Positions 13,229 through 25,671 of a stretch of DNA of 64,000 nucleotides are shown one piece after another; position 1 is the stretch's first letter; each line of letters starts with the position of its first letter. The DNA is taken from the NCBI GenBank assembly GCA_025765615.1, contig JAIVFJ010000063.1:62001-126000 (forward strand), in the 5' to 3' direction. The DNA comes from Zopfochytrium polystomum. Its lineage: Eukaryota; Chytridiomycota; Chytridiomycetes; Chytridiales; Chytridiaceae. The position numbers and the translations under genes are program-made. The notes under the pieces are model-generated. The model was not told where the DNA came from. It did not search any database and was given only the letters and a program-made list of their open reading frames with translations.

Positions 13229-14096
13229 CTGCGAGAGCAGAATTCCCATTTTGTGCATTTCTAGAAGGCCGACCGCGGTTCATCGCTCTCCTTGCTGAGT
13301 GATTCCGACTCTGTAACTCCTTCGGTCAAACCTTCGTTGTTTCACTCTCCCTTTCTCTACATCAAGTTACCCCTCGGCCGCTGGCTCGGCTGGCCGTGCG
13401 AGCCATTCTATCGCTTCAGACATTCATTTTGCTTTCATCCTTGCCCTCTTCACAGGGATTCGAACACTTTTGACGCGCGTTTTTCATATTCTGGGTTTGC
13501 CAGCATCGTGATCTGGCAATCGTACGTGTGTTCTTAGGAATACACTACTCTCTATGTGCAGATTGAGAAGTAGCGATCATGGAATTTGAAGAAAAGGAAA
13601 ATATTCACAGCGATTTCGCGTAACGTTGGCGGACTGCATCGTATGGAGATTTAACTCAATTGCCTCAAAGAGCAAGAATAGGTGTGACAAAGAAAGAGCG
13701 GAAAATATACATAAGTGATGTGTGCCTCTTGTTTCTTCGCTGAACTCTCGTTATTGGCTTTGGAAGAAAAAAATTCCCGCCCCTCACAATTTAACACCCA
13801 GCCCAGATGACACCCCCATAGAAACGAGTAGCAGCATTCACTTTGGACAAGTAAGAACAGGCAAAAAGAAGGTTTCAACGTATCCTGTGCCAAAAGGAAA
13901 CGTCATTCAGAAAATGATCAGAGTTCAAAATATCAAAAATATGTGAAATTTTAAATCGAATGAAAAGTTTCAAACGGTCAGCGGAGACCGCCGCACAAAA
14001 ACAACTTGGAGTAGGGAAATACAGAGCGAGGGAACAACCGCGGCCCTATGGCAACGCACGAAATGCCGGGCAACCCAATTTTGGTGTCTTTTAAAA
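13229..14096. other. Convergent intergenic region between copies A and B
   Basis: The 3' ends of copies A and B face each other across about 870 bp. Only short unsupported ORFs and AT-rich sequence are seen; it should hold both 3' UTRs. Confidence 0.5.
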
Positions 14097-17000
14097 TCAG
14101 TTGCTCACTGAAGTAACTACATCGCAACGGCCTGGCGCACCGATTCTTATTTGAACTTGGAGGTCGCCCACCATCCACGACAACTGCACACACGAGTCCA
14201 ATTTCTGGGCGCTCAGTCCTGGAGTTTCGTCCAGACGGTCCAAAGGGTACGGAACCAGGGAGGGAGGGATCGCGAAAACGGGAACCGGTTCCGGGCGCGA
14301 AGTCCAGTCCACGGCCTTCTTCAAGTCAAGTTTCCCGAGGATCCCGGAGCTGCTCAGCGTCCACAACGTTTCACCCAGGATGTTCCAGAACGACGCCTGC
14401 GCCACCATCTGCGGCGCGGACGTTTCCAAGCTCCCGTTGACGCCGACTGCCCAGACCTGAGCTTCCCTTTCTTCGGCTTCGCTGGTACCTTGGGTTTCAG
14501 TCGTTTCAGAGGTCCCGCTGTCCTGTTCGCCTCGGCCGCTGGTGTCGCTAGTTTTACGAGATGGTATCAGACTGAAGAATAGCTTGTCGCCAAATATTTT
14601 CGTCTGCGCTCCTATCATTCCGTCCACCGGCCAAGTCGTTTCGTTGTCCCCCCTATGAGTAAATTTGAACTTCAAAATGTTCCAACGAACGACGCTCGTA
14701 TGTGGATCCAGTTTGTTGGTAACGTAGGAGAGCCGGTTTTGATAAGTAATTCGGATGCGATTTCCGGACTTGAACCTCTTTACGAAACAATCTTCGCCTC
14801 CGATCCGCCAGGAAGTCTCCGAACCGTTTTCGTCTGCGATGGTGGACGCTGCGATTTCTGACGTCTGAATCTGCCGCTGCGGCGACTCTGTAGACGACCT
14901 TTCGTCTTCGGGCGCCGTTGTTGGACTCTCATCGCCGTTTTCGTAGGTGAAAGTCTCAGAAAGTTGATAGGTTTCTCCTCGTTGAACGTGGAATTTAATG
15001 TGCTGCAATCGCCCCTTGGCGGTATCAAATTGGGCGTCCGTGGAGGGGTGAGCAGGCGACTTGCAGTAATAAACTAGAAGCCCCTCCTGCTCAGTTTGTG
15101 TATCATTACTGTCACGCGCATTTGCAGAAGTTGACGGCACCGAGCTCGGCTCCTCCCGTGAGGAGGTGTTCGAATTCACATCAGCGATTTCGATGGCAAA
15201 CTAAAAAAGGTTTAAACGTGAACACGCAGGTTCTGGGGAAGCACAAAGGCGGAGGAAATTTACCGAGTCGGACGCGGGAGAACGCGGTGCCGGCAAAGCG
15301 CATCGCCCACCATCAATCAGATGGCTGTCTACGATGTGTGAGGAGCCAGGCAGACGAGGAGGGCAAGAAACAGCTTTCAGACTGGCATCCATCTTGACCC
15401 ATCCATCATCAATTTGCACGTAGACGACGCCATTGACGTTTTCCACTGACTTGGGCGAAAAGAAATGCTGTACCAGTTTGAGATTGAAGGCGTCCAACAA
15501 CATCAAAATTTCTTCTGTTGGCAATTCTCCTTTCGATGGGGTAGCGGTTACCGTCACTGCGACCAAATACAAAGGCGTTGGATAGGAGCCACATCTAAGG
15601 AGGTTCGCAGATTTTTCTTTCACGTCGAAGGTAGCATCTTCGCCTTTGGGCGGATCAGACCCTACTTTTTCCGAACGTTTGTCTTTCGCAGCTTCGTGAC
15701 CTTTGGATGATGATTTTTCTTTTTCGCTGGTCGAAGCATATTTGCTTTTGAGGATGTCACTTGCTAGAAGAGACATTTCCCTCTTTGTGAATGTCCGAAG
15801 CTCGTTTGAGTACCAGTTGACCGTAATGAGCAGAGTTTCCTTCAAACGGTTGAATTTAGCGAGAAGCCAGGGACTCCCATTCTCCTTGATGCGGCTCAAC
15901 GTGAAGTCGCCAGGGACCGGAAAATCTAAAGAAGGGCCGTCCCAGAAATTTTTCCAACTAGTGTTACTTTGCCCTGGATTTGTGTAGTTCTTCGCATCGA
16001 GAATGGTTGGGACGTCTACGGTTGCGGAATAGATGCACCGAAGCAATTTCAGAACCTCTTCCTTGTGCTCGAAGGCCTTTTGGCTCTCTTCTGTGCTGGA
16101 GAAGACAACTTGAATTGCTTCAGCCGCGATGTTCATGTTTTTTTGGTATCGCATTTGACGCGCCCTATTTTGGGTCTCCGCTATTTTTTTAGGTTGCGCC
16201 TTCTGCTCCTCCGACAACCCGTTTTTTGCAAGAAGTTTCAGCCATTTGACGTTCATCCACGCGCCCGCGCACTTGGCCATATCTATTCTCTGCGTTTTTT
16301 CCTCCTTGGATTGAGCAACTTCCTCTTGCTTTCCACCGAGCTTGGATTGAACATCCCAAAAGTGCTTGTGCACGTTCAGCAGAGCGTAATTGTGAACGTC
16401 ATTTCCAAAAATATTTTTCTTCTCGCTGGGAGCACCGCTGTTTTGGATGGGTTTCGGCGGATACTCTCGGATCGCCTCGCAGCATTTTTCATACAGAAAT
16501 ATCTTTGCCTGCTCGACGTGCAGGTCGTCTGCGATAGCTTTGGAAATGTCGTCTTTCGAGACCAGGTCGCGTAGCGATTTGTGGCCAGGAATGATGTCGC
16601 CGCGGCTGTTCATGCGCAGCAAAAGTCGCGTGGCCGCCAGAGATAGGTCGCATTTTAGCTGTGATTCCAGTGGAGACACTCTTTTCGGTTTGGCTTCCTT
16701 TTTGGAGTCGGTTTGGGCGCTCCCTTGAGGCTCTCTCATCTGGGTGAGACCGGTCTCGGCGCCCGCGGGTCCCGCTTTCTTCCCGATCGATTCCTGCCAA
16801 TACAGTTCCACCAGTTTGTACAGCGAGTCGGCCTTTATCGGTTCAAACATTGCGAGCGTAAGACTGATACAGAACCCGAACACGATTCTCCTCATCTGGT
16901 TGTTTTTCGACTCCTCCAGAATGTAGTTTAGAGACTTCTTGAACAGTTTCAAGTAAAGGCTCCCGATATCTTCCACGTCGTCCGACAGCATTGACATTAT

Positions 17001-20000
17001 AACCACATCAATGTTGCCAATGCGTCGGAAATCGTCCCGAACGAGGGCGATCAGGAGCTTGAGGCGGAGAATGTTACCGTAACAGAGCTTTACAAGGTGG
17101 TTGGTCATCACAGAGTCGACCTTGGGAAGCGAAAAGCGAACGTAAAACTGCAAGTTCTCCTTGACCTCCTCTCGGATAGCCTCCGTCACAGCAGAACACC
17201 ACTTGTCGTGTTCTGATATACCTTGCGCACGAGATTTGTCTGCGTCTACGCCAGCACTCTCTTGGCGAGGTTTCGACAGAGTGTGGGAAGGCTGGAAGGA
17301 CATGTTGAATCTTGTATAGGCTTCCGACGTAATTTTGCTGATCAAAGATGACGGCAGTGGCCGAGACGCCACAATGATCGGAATATACAACTCCAAATCC
17401 TCCATGGCCTTGTGACACGAATCGACAAAAGCCATAACGTTTATCTGCAAGTCCTCGGGACACTCGTCCAAACCATCCAAAACTAGAAGGTCCACAACTT
17501 CAGTCTCGTACTTCAACCTGCTTTGCAATTTTTACTTCACCAAATGGCGGACGACAGAGAAGCACGATTCAAGATTGCCTCTTCCGGATATGTTCTGGGT
17601 GTAGGCGTAGGAGTTCAAAACGTCGTCCAAGGTTGTGTCACTTTGGCGCGCTAGGTCCGGCACTTCACAGATCTGAAAAAGTTGAAACAAGAGGGTGCCC
17701 AGAACTGTTTGCATATCCAAGCGGTCTCTTTCGTCGTATCTGAAGAAAAAATGCAAGGACTTCTTCGTCACGAGCTTTGCGCATAACGAGCTCTTCCCGA
17801 ACCCAGCCTCGGCCTCCAAGATCGCAATGCCGTCTGTAAATGAAGACGGTCAGAGGGAGTCCAAGGAAAAGAAAAGAAAAAAAAATAATATGTAAATATA
17901 AAGAGTAAGACCCGAAACTCAACTTCGCGGACAACGCCTGAGAACCGTCGCGGTGTTTCGCCAGGCCACATTCAACTGCTGGCCCAGAAGGATTCGCCGT
18001 TCCTCGACGAAATCCACAGGACGAAACAACTCCCTCAGGAGCTCATACTCGTCAGTCTTCTGACTGCTTCCAACCGTGCTTTTTTGTTTCATTTCCTGAA
18101 TCTTCTTGTCCATCTTCTCAATTATAGACCGAGTTCCGCCGAGCCACGCGCTGAACTCGTCCACTCCGATCCAGTCATCGCCGTTTATATTGATGGTCTT
18201 CACGAGCTCCTCTTGGTCTGTTTCCTCGACCAACTTGGCACTCTCGGCACTCTTTGAATTCTTTGAATGGTAATAAAAGTGACCAAACAGCCGTTCTTGG
18301 AACACTTTCGTTTGCACAACGGCCCGAAATTTGTTCAGTCGCCAAAACTGTCGGGCTTCCTCGTAGGGCAACACAGCCAGCGTGCTGCTAATGTCGAAGG
18401 CAAGGTTGGATGGATCGGCACGGTCTAACGCACTCGCGTAGTACTCAATCTCCTCTTCGGCCCCCTTGAATTGAGATGCGCCTTTAGAAAGAACCTTGAA
18501 AGAAAATATTGAGAGTGGGCCAGACTGTGAGCGCAAAAGGCAAGCCGACCAAACTTACAACTACAGCGACTTTATTAGCAGCCTTCCTTGCAGCCAAAGC
18601 TCTTTCGCATTTGTGCAACGCCTCAACAGCGTTACGGGTCAGATCGGAATAAAACACAATGACTTGCTGTTCGTCCACCACGAGGTGGCTGTCGGGCCGA
18701 AAATACGCCGCAAACTTGTTCTGTATTATACCTTGTAGTAGTTCACATTTCTGTAAAAAAAAGACAGCGTCAGAAGATCTGGGGAGTTTCGACGGCGAGT
18801 TTTGAGAAAGTTCGCTGCGCCTTGCATACCCTTTTGAGACCTTTCGCGGCCTCTTCAGTCTCCACGTAGATTTTAATAAGATGGCAGATATAGTTGATGC
18901 AGGAGAATGCGAGCCCGATCACTGGCACGCTGGAGACAATGTTGGTGGCCGTTTCGATGTAATTCACAAAGTTGGAGACTAATGGATAATGCGACTTTGC
19001 GCCCAGCTTCATGACCTTGTCTGAGGCAGTGGTGAATTGTTCTTCCACCGTCTCCCACTTTGCAAACAGACAGTACCCGCTGTTTATGGAGAGGTTGATC
19101 CGCGAATTTTCATCGTGTTCTCTCGGGTATATCTTGAAAGTAGCCCCCTCCCTCTCACAAGTCAGATAAAAATCAACGCCTCGGTCATCTCTGTCGAGCT
19201 GGCCGCCAGACATTTCGTCCACGTAAGACCAGACTATAGTATATGGCGACTTCAACAGCCTATCCCGTGATCGAAAATACCAATTAGGCCGGTCGACTAG
19301 TGCTTCCTGATTTGTTGGTGAGCCTTGTGCTCGCTGTGAACCAAGTTTAATACCAATCTTCCCTTGCACTCTGCGCCGGCGTCGGAAGGCAGTCTGAAGC
19401 AACCAACATCGCTCTCGATCGGTTGAGGGTCCACGGCTTCGCCTAATGATTGCCTTTGCCTTCAGCTTTGCTCGGACTATTAGCACGCGGGGGCGCTTAC
19501 CCAATTTGAGGTACTCGGGGATGTTTGACAACATTTCGTTCCAGAGAACAGGGAGAACGACATCTTCGTCTTCGACACCCGCACCCACGAACTTGACGTG
19601 TATGTAGACGTCCGGCGGGTGCAGGGTGAGCACGAAATTACCTTGTTCAATTTTCCCAATGTCCTTGACGCAAGTCTGCCGCTCATCCTTTTTGCAAATC
19701 AACTCATCGCCGTGGAGGCCGCGCGGACGGACAAACAAACAGTGTGCCAGCTTTCTTTCCTGTTCTACGGCCGCCTCGCGAATACGATCCAGCGTTGCCG
19801 TTGCAGCCTTGTTCTGCTCCAGCTTGCCATGCGAGGCCTTGAGGATATGCTGAGGTTGGGAAGACGAGCGAGCAAAGAGAGAGTGAGGGTGCAACGTGAC
19901 ATGATTGGGTGCACATCAGCTACCTGAAAACGGCGCTGGCTCCTGCCCTGCACCGAAGTGTTGTCGTGTGTTGGCCTTCCTGCTCCGGAAGAGGGGTTCG

Positions 20001-20460
20001 TTAGGCAACAACACATGGGGGTTGTTGGGCAAAAGGGGGGGTCCGCTTCGTAAATACGTATTAGTCACATACCATTCTCGGAACCTTTGCGCTCGAAGGG
20101 AATTTCTTGTGGGTTGCGGTGGAAAGGGAAAGACAAAAAGCCGACAATACATTGGTTACGGTCACGTGCTGGGTTGTCTATCGGCGCCGCGCGGTGCCGC
20201 TTCGGTCGCGTCTGGCGCGCTCCGCCCCCACCAGGCCCCAACTCAAACACCTCCCCACTCATCGACTCGCTCACTCACTCACTCACTCACTCGGCTCCAC
20301 ACTCACCTCCTTCAGTGATCGTCGTCGCGCCGCCGATCCACCTGACAACGACGGTGGCCTCATTCTCCTCCTTCTTTTTGGCGGCTGCGGCTTCGCCCGC
20401 GGGGTCGGTCCACTGCACGGAGGGGGCTGCCGCCTGAGAGCGCCTCGACAAAAAAGACAT
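14097..20460 (-). CDS. EF-hand/NACHT NLR-like protein, copy B (one in-frame TAA)
   Basis: Nine exons: 20460-20307, 19979-19924, 19849-19501, 19442-19354, 19306-18830, 18750-18559, 18494-17924, 17833-15264, 15200-14097, about 1853 codons. Lengths of exons 4 (89 nt) and 6 (192 nt) equal those in copy A. N-terminal module with VVVRWIGG; LFVRPRGLHGDELICKK; YFRPDSHLVVDEQQV helical block; EF-hand-like loop NINGDDWIGVDE near 18190-18155 (position 6 is Asp, not Gly); NACHT Walker A GFGKSS near 17790, Walker B LVLDGLDEC near 17475. The sole lesion is a TAA at 17534-17532 between Walker A and B, where copy A has GAA and copy C has AAA. The last exon carries the conserved YYCKSPAH...HIKFHVQRGETYQLSE block. 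Start chosen at the ATG before FLSRRS; an in-frame ATG lies 12 bp upstream. Confidence 0.8.
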
Positions 20461-20786
20461 GGAAAAAGACAAGGTGAACTTTGGCGGTTCTGTCGACGAA
20501 ATCGCGCGCAGACAGAAATTCTCGCCACCGAAAGAGACGTCATATAAAGGTGGGGAAAAAAGAAAAAAAAAAACAAAAAACATGCCATCCATTACCTTCC
20601 CTCTGTTTCTACAATGTGCTCCCAAGGCTATCAAGGAAAGACCAGAGTGATTCCTTGGTATGACCAGAGTTGATTTAGCGGTAGACCGAAAACTTTGGGA
20701 AGCCAACTGAAAATCTAACCGTAATTTTGATTCAGCAATTTCTGCAGTTGAAGCTGTCTCCTCAGACAATCTTCCTTGAATGTAAG

Positions 20787-20835
20787 GAACAGGGAAGGAC
20801 AGGGCGGGCAGACAAGGAACTGAGAGGAGTGATGA
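20787..20835 (-). repeat. Relic of Ty3 LTR 3' end
   Basis: Matches, on the minus strand and with several mismatches, the last 50 or so bases of the intact LTRs (GTTCCTTGTCTGCC block). No element body is attached. Confidence 0.65.
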
Positions 20836-21022
20836 TCAACCCACTAAAAAATCAACCCACTAGAAAAATCAAGTGTTTGCAGGTAAACCCCTTTTCTAAT
20901 TGCAAAAAGAAAACCTCTCTAATTTTTTGTCTTTGGTGCCCAATCAAAACTGGGCAGAAAAAATCCGAAAAGGAAGGAAGTCAATGCTCTGTCTCTCATT
21001 ATCTGTCTGCCATCCATCTCTA

Positions 21023-21025
<3 letters not shown>

Positions 21026-21103
<78 letters not shown>
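21026..21103. repeat. (CT)n microsatellite
   Basis: Nearly uninterrupted CT dinucleotide array of about 78 bp. Confidence 0.95.
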
Positions 21104-21113
<10 letters not shown>

Positions 21114-21176
21114 TTCAGGCAGGGAAAACATTTTTGCCCTCTGTCTCTCTGACTCTTCTCTATCTCTCGATCTGTT

Positions 21177-21215
<39 letters not shown>

Positions 21216-21909
21216 CTCTCTCTCTGCAGTCCTTGGCTGCTGTCGGGGGTGGCAACTCAGACCATCGCATCTGAGGCCTCTGACAACTCAACGAAAGGAC
21301 AAGACACTCTCTATTTCTCTGCTCTCTTTCTCTATCTCTCTTGATCGATCAAGGGAGGGGTGGAGGAGCAGGAGCCCCCTGACTCAAAAAAACAACCCAG
21401 CCTCTCTCTCTATCTCTTTCACTCTCACTCTGTTCACTCTGTAAACCCATTTTCTAATTGCCATCGTGGAGTAGAGGGGGCTGGGTCGGTTTAATGTTTT
21501 TTCTTTAGGGCCCAATCAAAACGCAGTGGCAAAATTCAAAAGGAAGTCAACAGGCTGTCTGTTTATCTGAGTGGAAGTCAACAGGTTGTCTGACTTGCTC
21601 TTTGTCTCTGACTCTGTATGTTGGCCGTTGAAGAAAAGTAATAAAATTGTCTGCAATCTCTCACTCTCAGTCTGTCTCTTTCAAGCCGGGGGGGTGGAGG
21701 GGGAAGCAGCCCCCACCGGGGGGCTCAGGGGGCAGGAAGCCCTGACTCAATAAAAAGTTTTCTTCTCCCTCTCTCTCCCCTCTCTGTTTCCCTGACTCTC
21801 CGTTTACTTTCTTTCATCTCTTGGCTATCTTATTCACCCTCTGCTCTTTATCTGTCTGTCTCTCTGTCTGTCTGTCACTCTGTTGGTCTTTCAGCTTTTC
21901 ACTGCCAGC

Positions 21910-21929
21910 GGGGGGGGGGGGGGGGGGTT

Positions 21930-21963
<34 letters not shown>

Positions 21964-21972
21964 CTCTCTCGC
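21910..21972. repeat. Poly(G) followed by (CA)n microsatellite
   Basis: A run of about 17 G, then TTGA, then about 15 CA units passing into CT repeats. Confidence 0.9.
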
Positions 21973-22235
21973 TCTCTCCCTCTCTCTTTTTTTTTGTGTA
22001 ACAAAACTGCTGTGTTCCACTCAAGTGAACCAAAGTGGGCATCAGTGTCCCAAACACAGTGTGAATGTCACCACCAACCCATACAGAGAAGCGTGGGGTT
22101 TCTGAAGCGAACTAAAATACTATTTCTGCTTATGATTTTGCAAAATCAACTGAGTTGTTGTTTCTATCAATCAATGATTTGTCCCTCTCTGAAAGGGGCA
22201 GCAAAATTCAAAAAGCAAGGAAGTCAACAGTGTTC

Positions 22236-22674
22236 AGATTTGAGCCTAGGAAGCCAGCTTCCTATGTTGACAGCAGCCTCGTTGCCACCACTGATGTGAC
22301 TTACACTAAGTCCGGTAAGCCAAAAGGCCTAATCTGAATCCAATGAAAACAGCTAGGTGAAGACAGCGGTGATTCTAGCTTTGCTTTCCTAGGTTTCACC
22401 AGTGAGGACAATGCAATTAGAATCACACTCAACGGGTTCAGAGAAATGTTGAACCAGGGCAGAGAAATGTTGAACCAGGGCAGCGCACAGCAGCTCCAGG
22501 TCAGCTGACTGTTGTCTGAACCAATGTTGAACCAGGGACTGGTTGATTTGAAATGCCCCTGATGATTTCAAATCATTTTCCCTCTCTGTGGGGAGACAAG
22601 TTGCTTGCACACAGGGCTCGACACAGAGCTTGGTTGATTTGAAGTGCTCTGAATATTTCAAATCACCGTGTCCT
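22236..22674. repeat. Dispersed hairpin repeat, first copy (left part)
   Basis: Shares segments with 46870-47580: the GATTTGAGCCTAG block at 22236 and two hairpin units (TGATTTGAAAT ... ATTTCAAATCA) at about 22544-22575 and 22633-22667. A solo LTR is inserted immediately after the second hairpin. No coding capacity; probably part of a non-autonomous element or satellite-like unit. Confidence 0.65.
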
Positions 22675-23027
22675 TGTTATGAATCACCCTCTGGAAACCT
22701 CTGGAACCTTCTAGAACATTCCTTCATGGAACCTTCTGGAACCTTCTGGAACCTTCTAGAACATTCCTTCATGGAACCTTGTGGAACCTTCTGGAACCTT
22801 CTTTGCTTTCCTGACTTGTCTTGTTGTCATTGGTATCATTGGTATCATTGTATTACTAATTGCTCTTTCTGGAACTTTCTTGGAGTCTTGACAAGGAACA
22901 CTCTCAAAAGGTATAAAAGGGGGATGGGGGACCTGTCCCATCCCTCAAGTGAATTATTGTTTCCAATACAATCATCACTCCTCTCAGTTCCTTGTCTGCC
23001 TTGTCCTGTCCTGCCCTGTTCCTGACA
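22675..23027 (+). repeat. Solo LTR of the Ty3 family (353-bp type)
   Basis: Begins TGTTATGAATC and ends CCTGACA, like the LTRs of the full elements, and is flanked by a perfect 5-bp target duplication GTCCT (22670-22674 and 23028-23032). Contains the heat-shock-element array (22703-22812), TATAAAA and the self-primer sequence. Formed by LTR-LTR recombination that removed the internal region. Confidence 0.95.
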
Positions 23028-23199
23028 GTCCTGTTTTTTTTTTTGGCTGATGAGATTGATGGTGGATCTCATTCTGTTGAGATGATTGAGGGAACATTGG
23101 AACTGTGCTTGTCAATACTGATCAGTTTGAGAGTATCATTGCTCAACTCCTTGCAGCGGGTGAGCAGCGTACAACCAGCTCAACTTAGTGGGATGCATT

Positions 23200-23640
23200 A
23201 GTGACGAAAGTGTTTGGTGGAACTGACTGATTAGCAGCAAGAGGCACAAGACAGACCTGAACCCTATTGTGACTGTCAGTTATTGTTCTCACAATGCGCA
23301 TGGGGAGAGCAAGCCACCGCCAATGGAGACGTGGGTACTGGCTTGCACTGTTGACAAATACTCTGAGTATTAAGTGGAACAGAAACCCAGTGTTACCAGT
23401 TTTCCTGCTCCTCTGCTCAAGCAGATAATATAGGAGAGGTTTTTACCCTGTGCCAGTCACGCTTGCCTAGCAACTATTACAGTGTGCATATCATCATTAT
23501 GTATCAATTATTCATAACAGTGTTTTTTCTTTTTCTCTCTAAGTTGGGGAGAAGGACCACCCACAAACACACAACTTCATTCACTCCTTCCACTCACTCA
23601 CTCAGAGTAGACTGTTTACAACTCGAAGTCTGGTGGTGAA
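23200..23640. repeat. Dispersed repeat block shared with 46920-47330
   Basis: Long near-identical stretches with 46920-47330 (GCAAGAGGCACAAGAC, CTGCTCAAGCAGATAATATA, CACTCACTCACTCAGAGTAG). No open reading frame is conserved between the copies, so it is probably non-coding repeat DNA. The order of this block and the hairpin block is swapped between the two loci. Confidence 0.65.
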
Positions 23641-24133
23641 GCACAATTCACAGAGGAGGGGTTTTCCCAGGTTCATGAGCCTTCTGACCTGGAATGACCT
23701 CAGCCTGTCAGATGAGTCTGACTGGAAGCCCATCCTATTCTTAGTTGCAAGTCGACACACTAGGGAGATTTCCAGAGCTCCTTTCAGAACATTCTATGGT
23801 ATTTGCACTGCCAATATCCAGCCTCTCCTGCCTGCACTGCAAAACCTACACAGTGGATGAGCTGTTGAATGCTGTTGGCAAGTGCTTTAAAGTCTCTATG
23901 AGCTTGGTCCAAATTCTTCAATTGATGAGACCAGCTAATAAAATTCCCCCCAAACAAGCCCGTGAAGTGGTGAGGGGCAGCATCAAGATATTTGGGCGTT
24001 GGCTGCAATATGCATGTACAGTGTACGTGTATGATCCAGACATTTAGCAGGTACAAGAGAACGAAAACAAAAACAAAAACAAAAGCAAAAACAAAAAAGC
24101 GATAAGCTAAAAAAAAAATAAAAAAAATAAAAA
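23641..24133. other. Region upstream of the UBR7-type gene
   Basis: Two overlapping plus-strand ORFs of 75 and 100 codons (23633-23860, 23745-24047) have no recognisable family and no conserved copy in the window. An A-rich tract (AAAACA repeats, about 24063-24133) precedes the UBR7 start codon. Regarded as intergenic/promoter. Confidence 0.35.
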
Positions 24134-24202
24134 ATGACGGGCGACGGCGACAGCGACCACCACCCTCCCGTCAGCGAAGCGGCCGTTGCCGTCGGGACGC
24201 CT

Positions 24203-24244
<42 letters not shown>

Positions 24245-25638
24245 AAGGCAAAGGCAATCGCCACCGCCGTCGACGGCTCCTCCTCCTCCTCCTCCCTCTC
24301 GCCGGCAGCTGCTGCACCAGCAAATAATCCACCACCACCAACAGCGCCGCCGCAACAGCAACAAAATCAACAATCCGCCACCAACCGCGCCGCAGCCGCC
24401 GCTCAGCACAACCACAACCACAACCACAACCACAACCACCTCCACCAACAACAACAACTACAAGAACAGCAGCATCGCTACAACGACATTGACGAGGACG
24501 AAATTATCACGGCCGTCGAATTCCTGGCGAACCAGGAGGAACTCGAGCGAGAGGCCGCCGAGGTGCGTGACGAACCGGACTGAAATGGGAACCCCCGGTT
24601 TTGTCCGAGATGTCCAGCATGCATCGATCCACCCACGCACCTCACACTCACACTCACACACACTCTCTCAAACACACACACCCACCACACACACACACAC
24701 ACATGCGCGCACCCGCACTTACTCATGCTCCTCCAATCACCCACTCTACCCAAATTTCAGGCCCTCCCGCGCTCCATCGACATTTGCTCGTACGCAAAGG
24801 GCAGCATCCTCCAGCCAATCTACTCGTGCCTGACGTGCGCGCGCGCCAACCCGTCCGGCGAGGAGCCGCTCGGCATCTGCTACGCCTGCCACGTGCAATG
24901 CCACACGTCGCACGAGATCGTCGAACTGTCTTGCCGCCGCGCGTTCCGCTGCGACTGCGGGACGACGCGGATGCCGCCGATACCGTCGACGGGGTCGGCG
25001 GCCACGTCCGGCGGCGGCGCGTGCCTGCTGCAACGCGGGAAGCGCGGCGCGCCGCCCGAGCCGCGAAACGTGTACGACCCGATGCCGTTCGCCGGGCGCT
25101 TCTGCTGGTGCCGCGTGCAGTACGACCACGCCGTGGAGGCAAAGTACGCGGACGGGAAGGGCACGACCATGTACCAGTGCGTGCGGTGCGAGGACTGGTT
25201 CCACGACCGGTGCATTGCGGGGCTCCCGCCAAAGCCCGCTGCGGTCGCTGCGGCGGCGGCGGCGTCGGCTGCGAAAGGCCAAGGAGAAGACGGCTGTGGG
25301 GACGGAAAGAAGCGGAAAAAGAGCGGCGGCGATCAAGAGGGCCAACAGCAAGAGGACGAGGAGGACGACGACGACGAGGACGGGCAAGACGAAGACGAGG
25401 ACGCGTTTGACGAATTTTTTTGCTGGGGCTGCGTGGACGCGCTTCCGTTCTTGCGCGGGTACGAAGGGTCGCCGCTGTTTATATTTGGCGATGTCGATGT
25501 CGATGTCGATGTCAATGGCGACGACGCCAGCGGCGACGGGACGCGAATTGAGGAGGAGGGGGTGGATAGCCACAAGCGACGCAAAATCGACAATGACGGC
25601 GACAACCGCGGTTCGACCAGGAGCTCGGCGACGGGCAC

Positions 25639-25671
<33 letters not shown>

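Larger units (their letters stand above)
20461..22235. repeat. CT-rich degenerate repeat region
   Basis: No gene supported. A roughly 555-bp unit recurs imperfectly: the stretch around 20880-21000 (TTTTCTAATTGC, then CCCAATCAAAAC and AAGGAAGTCAA) returns near 21440-21550, with a partial third copy near 22190. Dinucleotide arrays are embedded. Confidence 0.55.

Noticed and set aside
13440..13470. tRNA-like GGGATTCGAAC string
   Set aside because: No acceptor, D or anticodon stems can be formed around it.
20919..21131. ORFs rich in Arg-Glu or Ser-Leu over CT/GA microsatellites
   Set aside because: These are translations of dinucleotide repeats (also at 7100-7300 and 59866-60320 upstream of eIF3c) with no conserved sequence.
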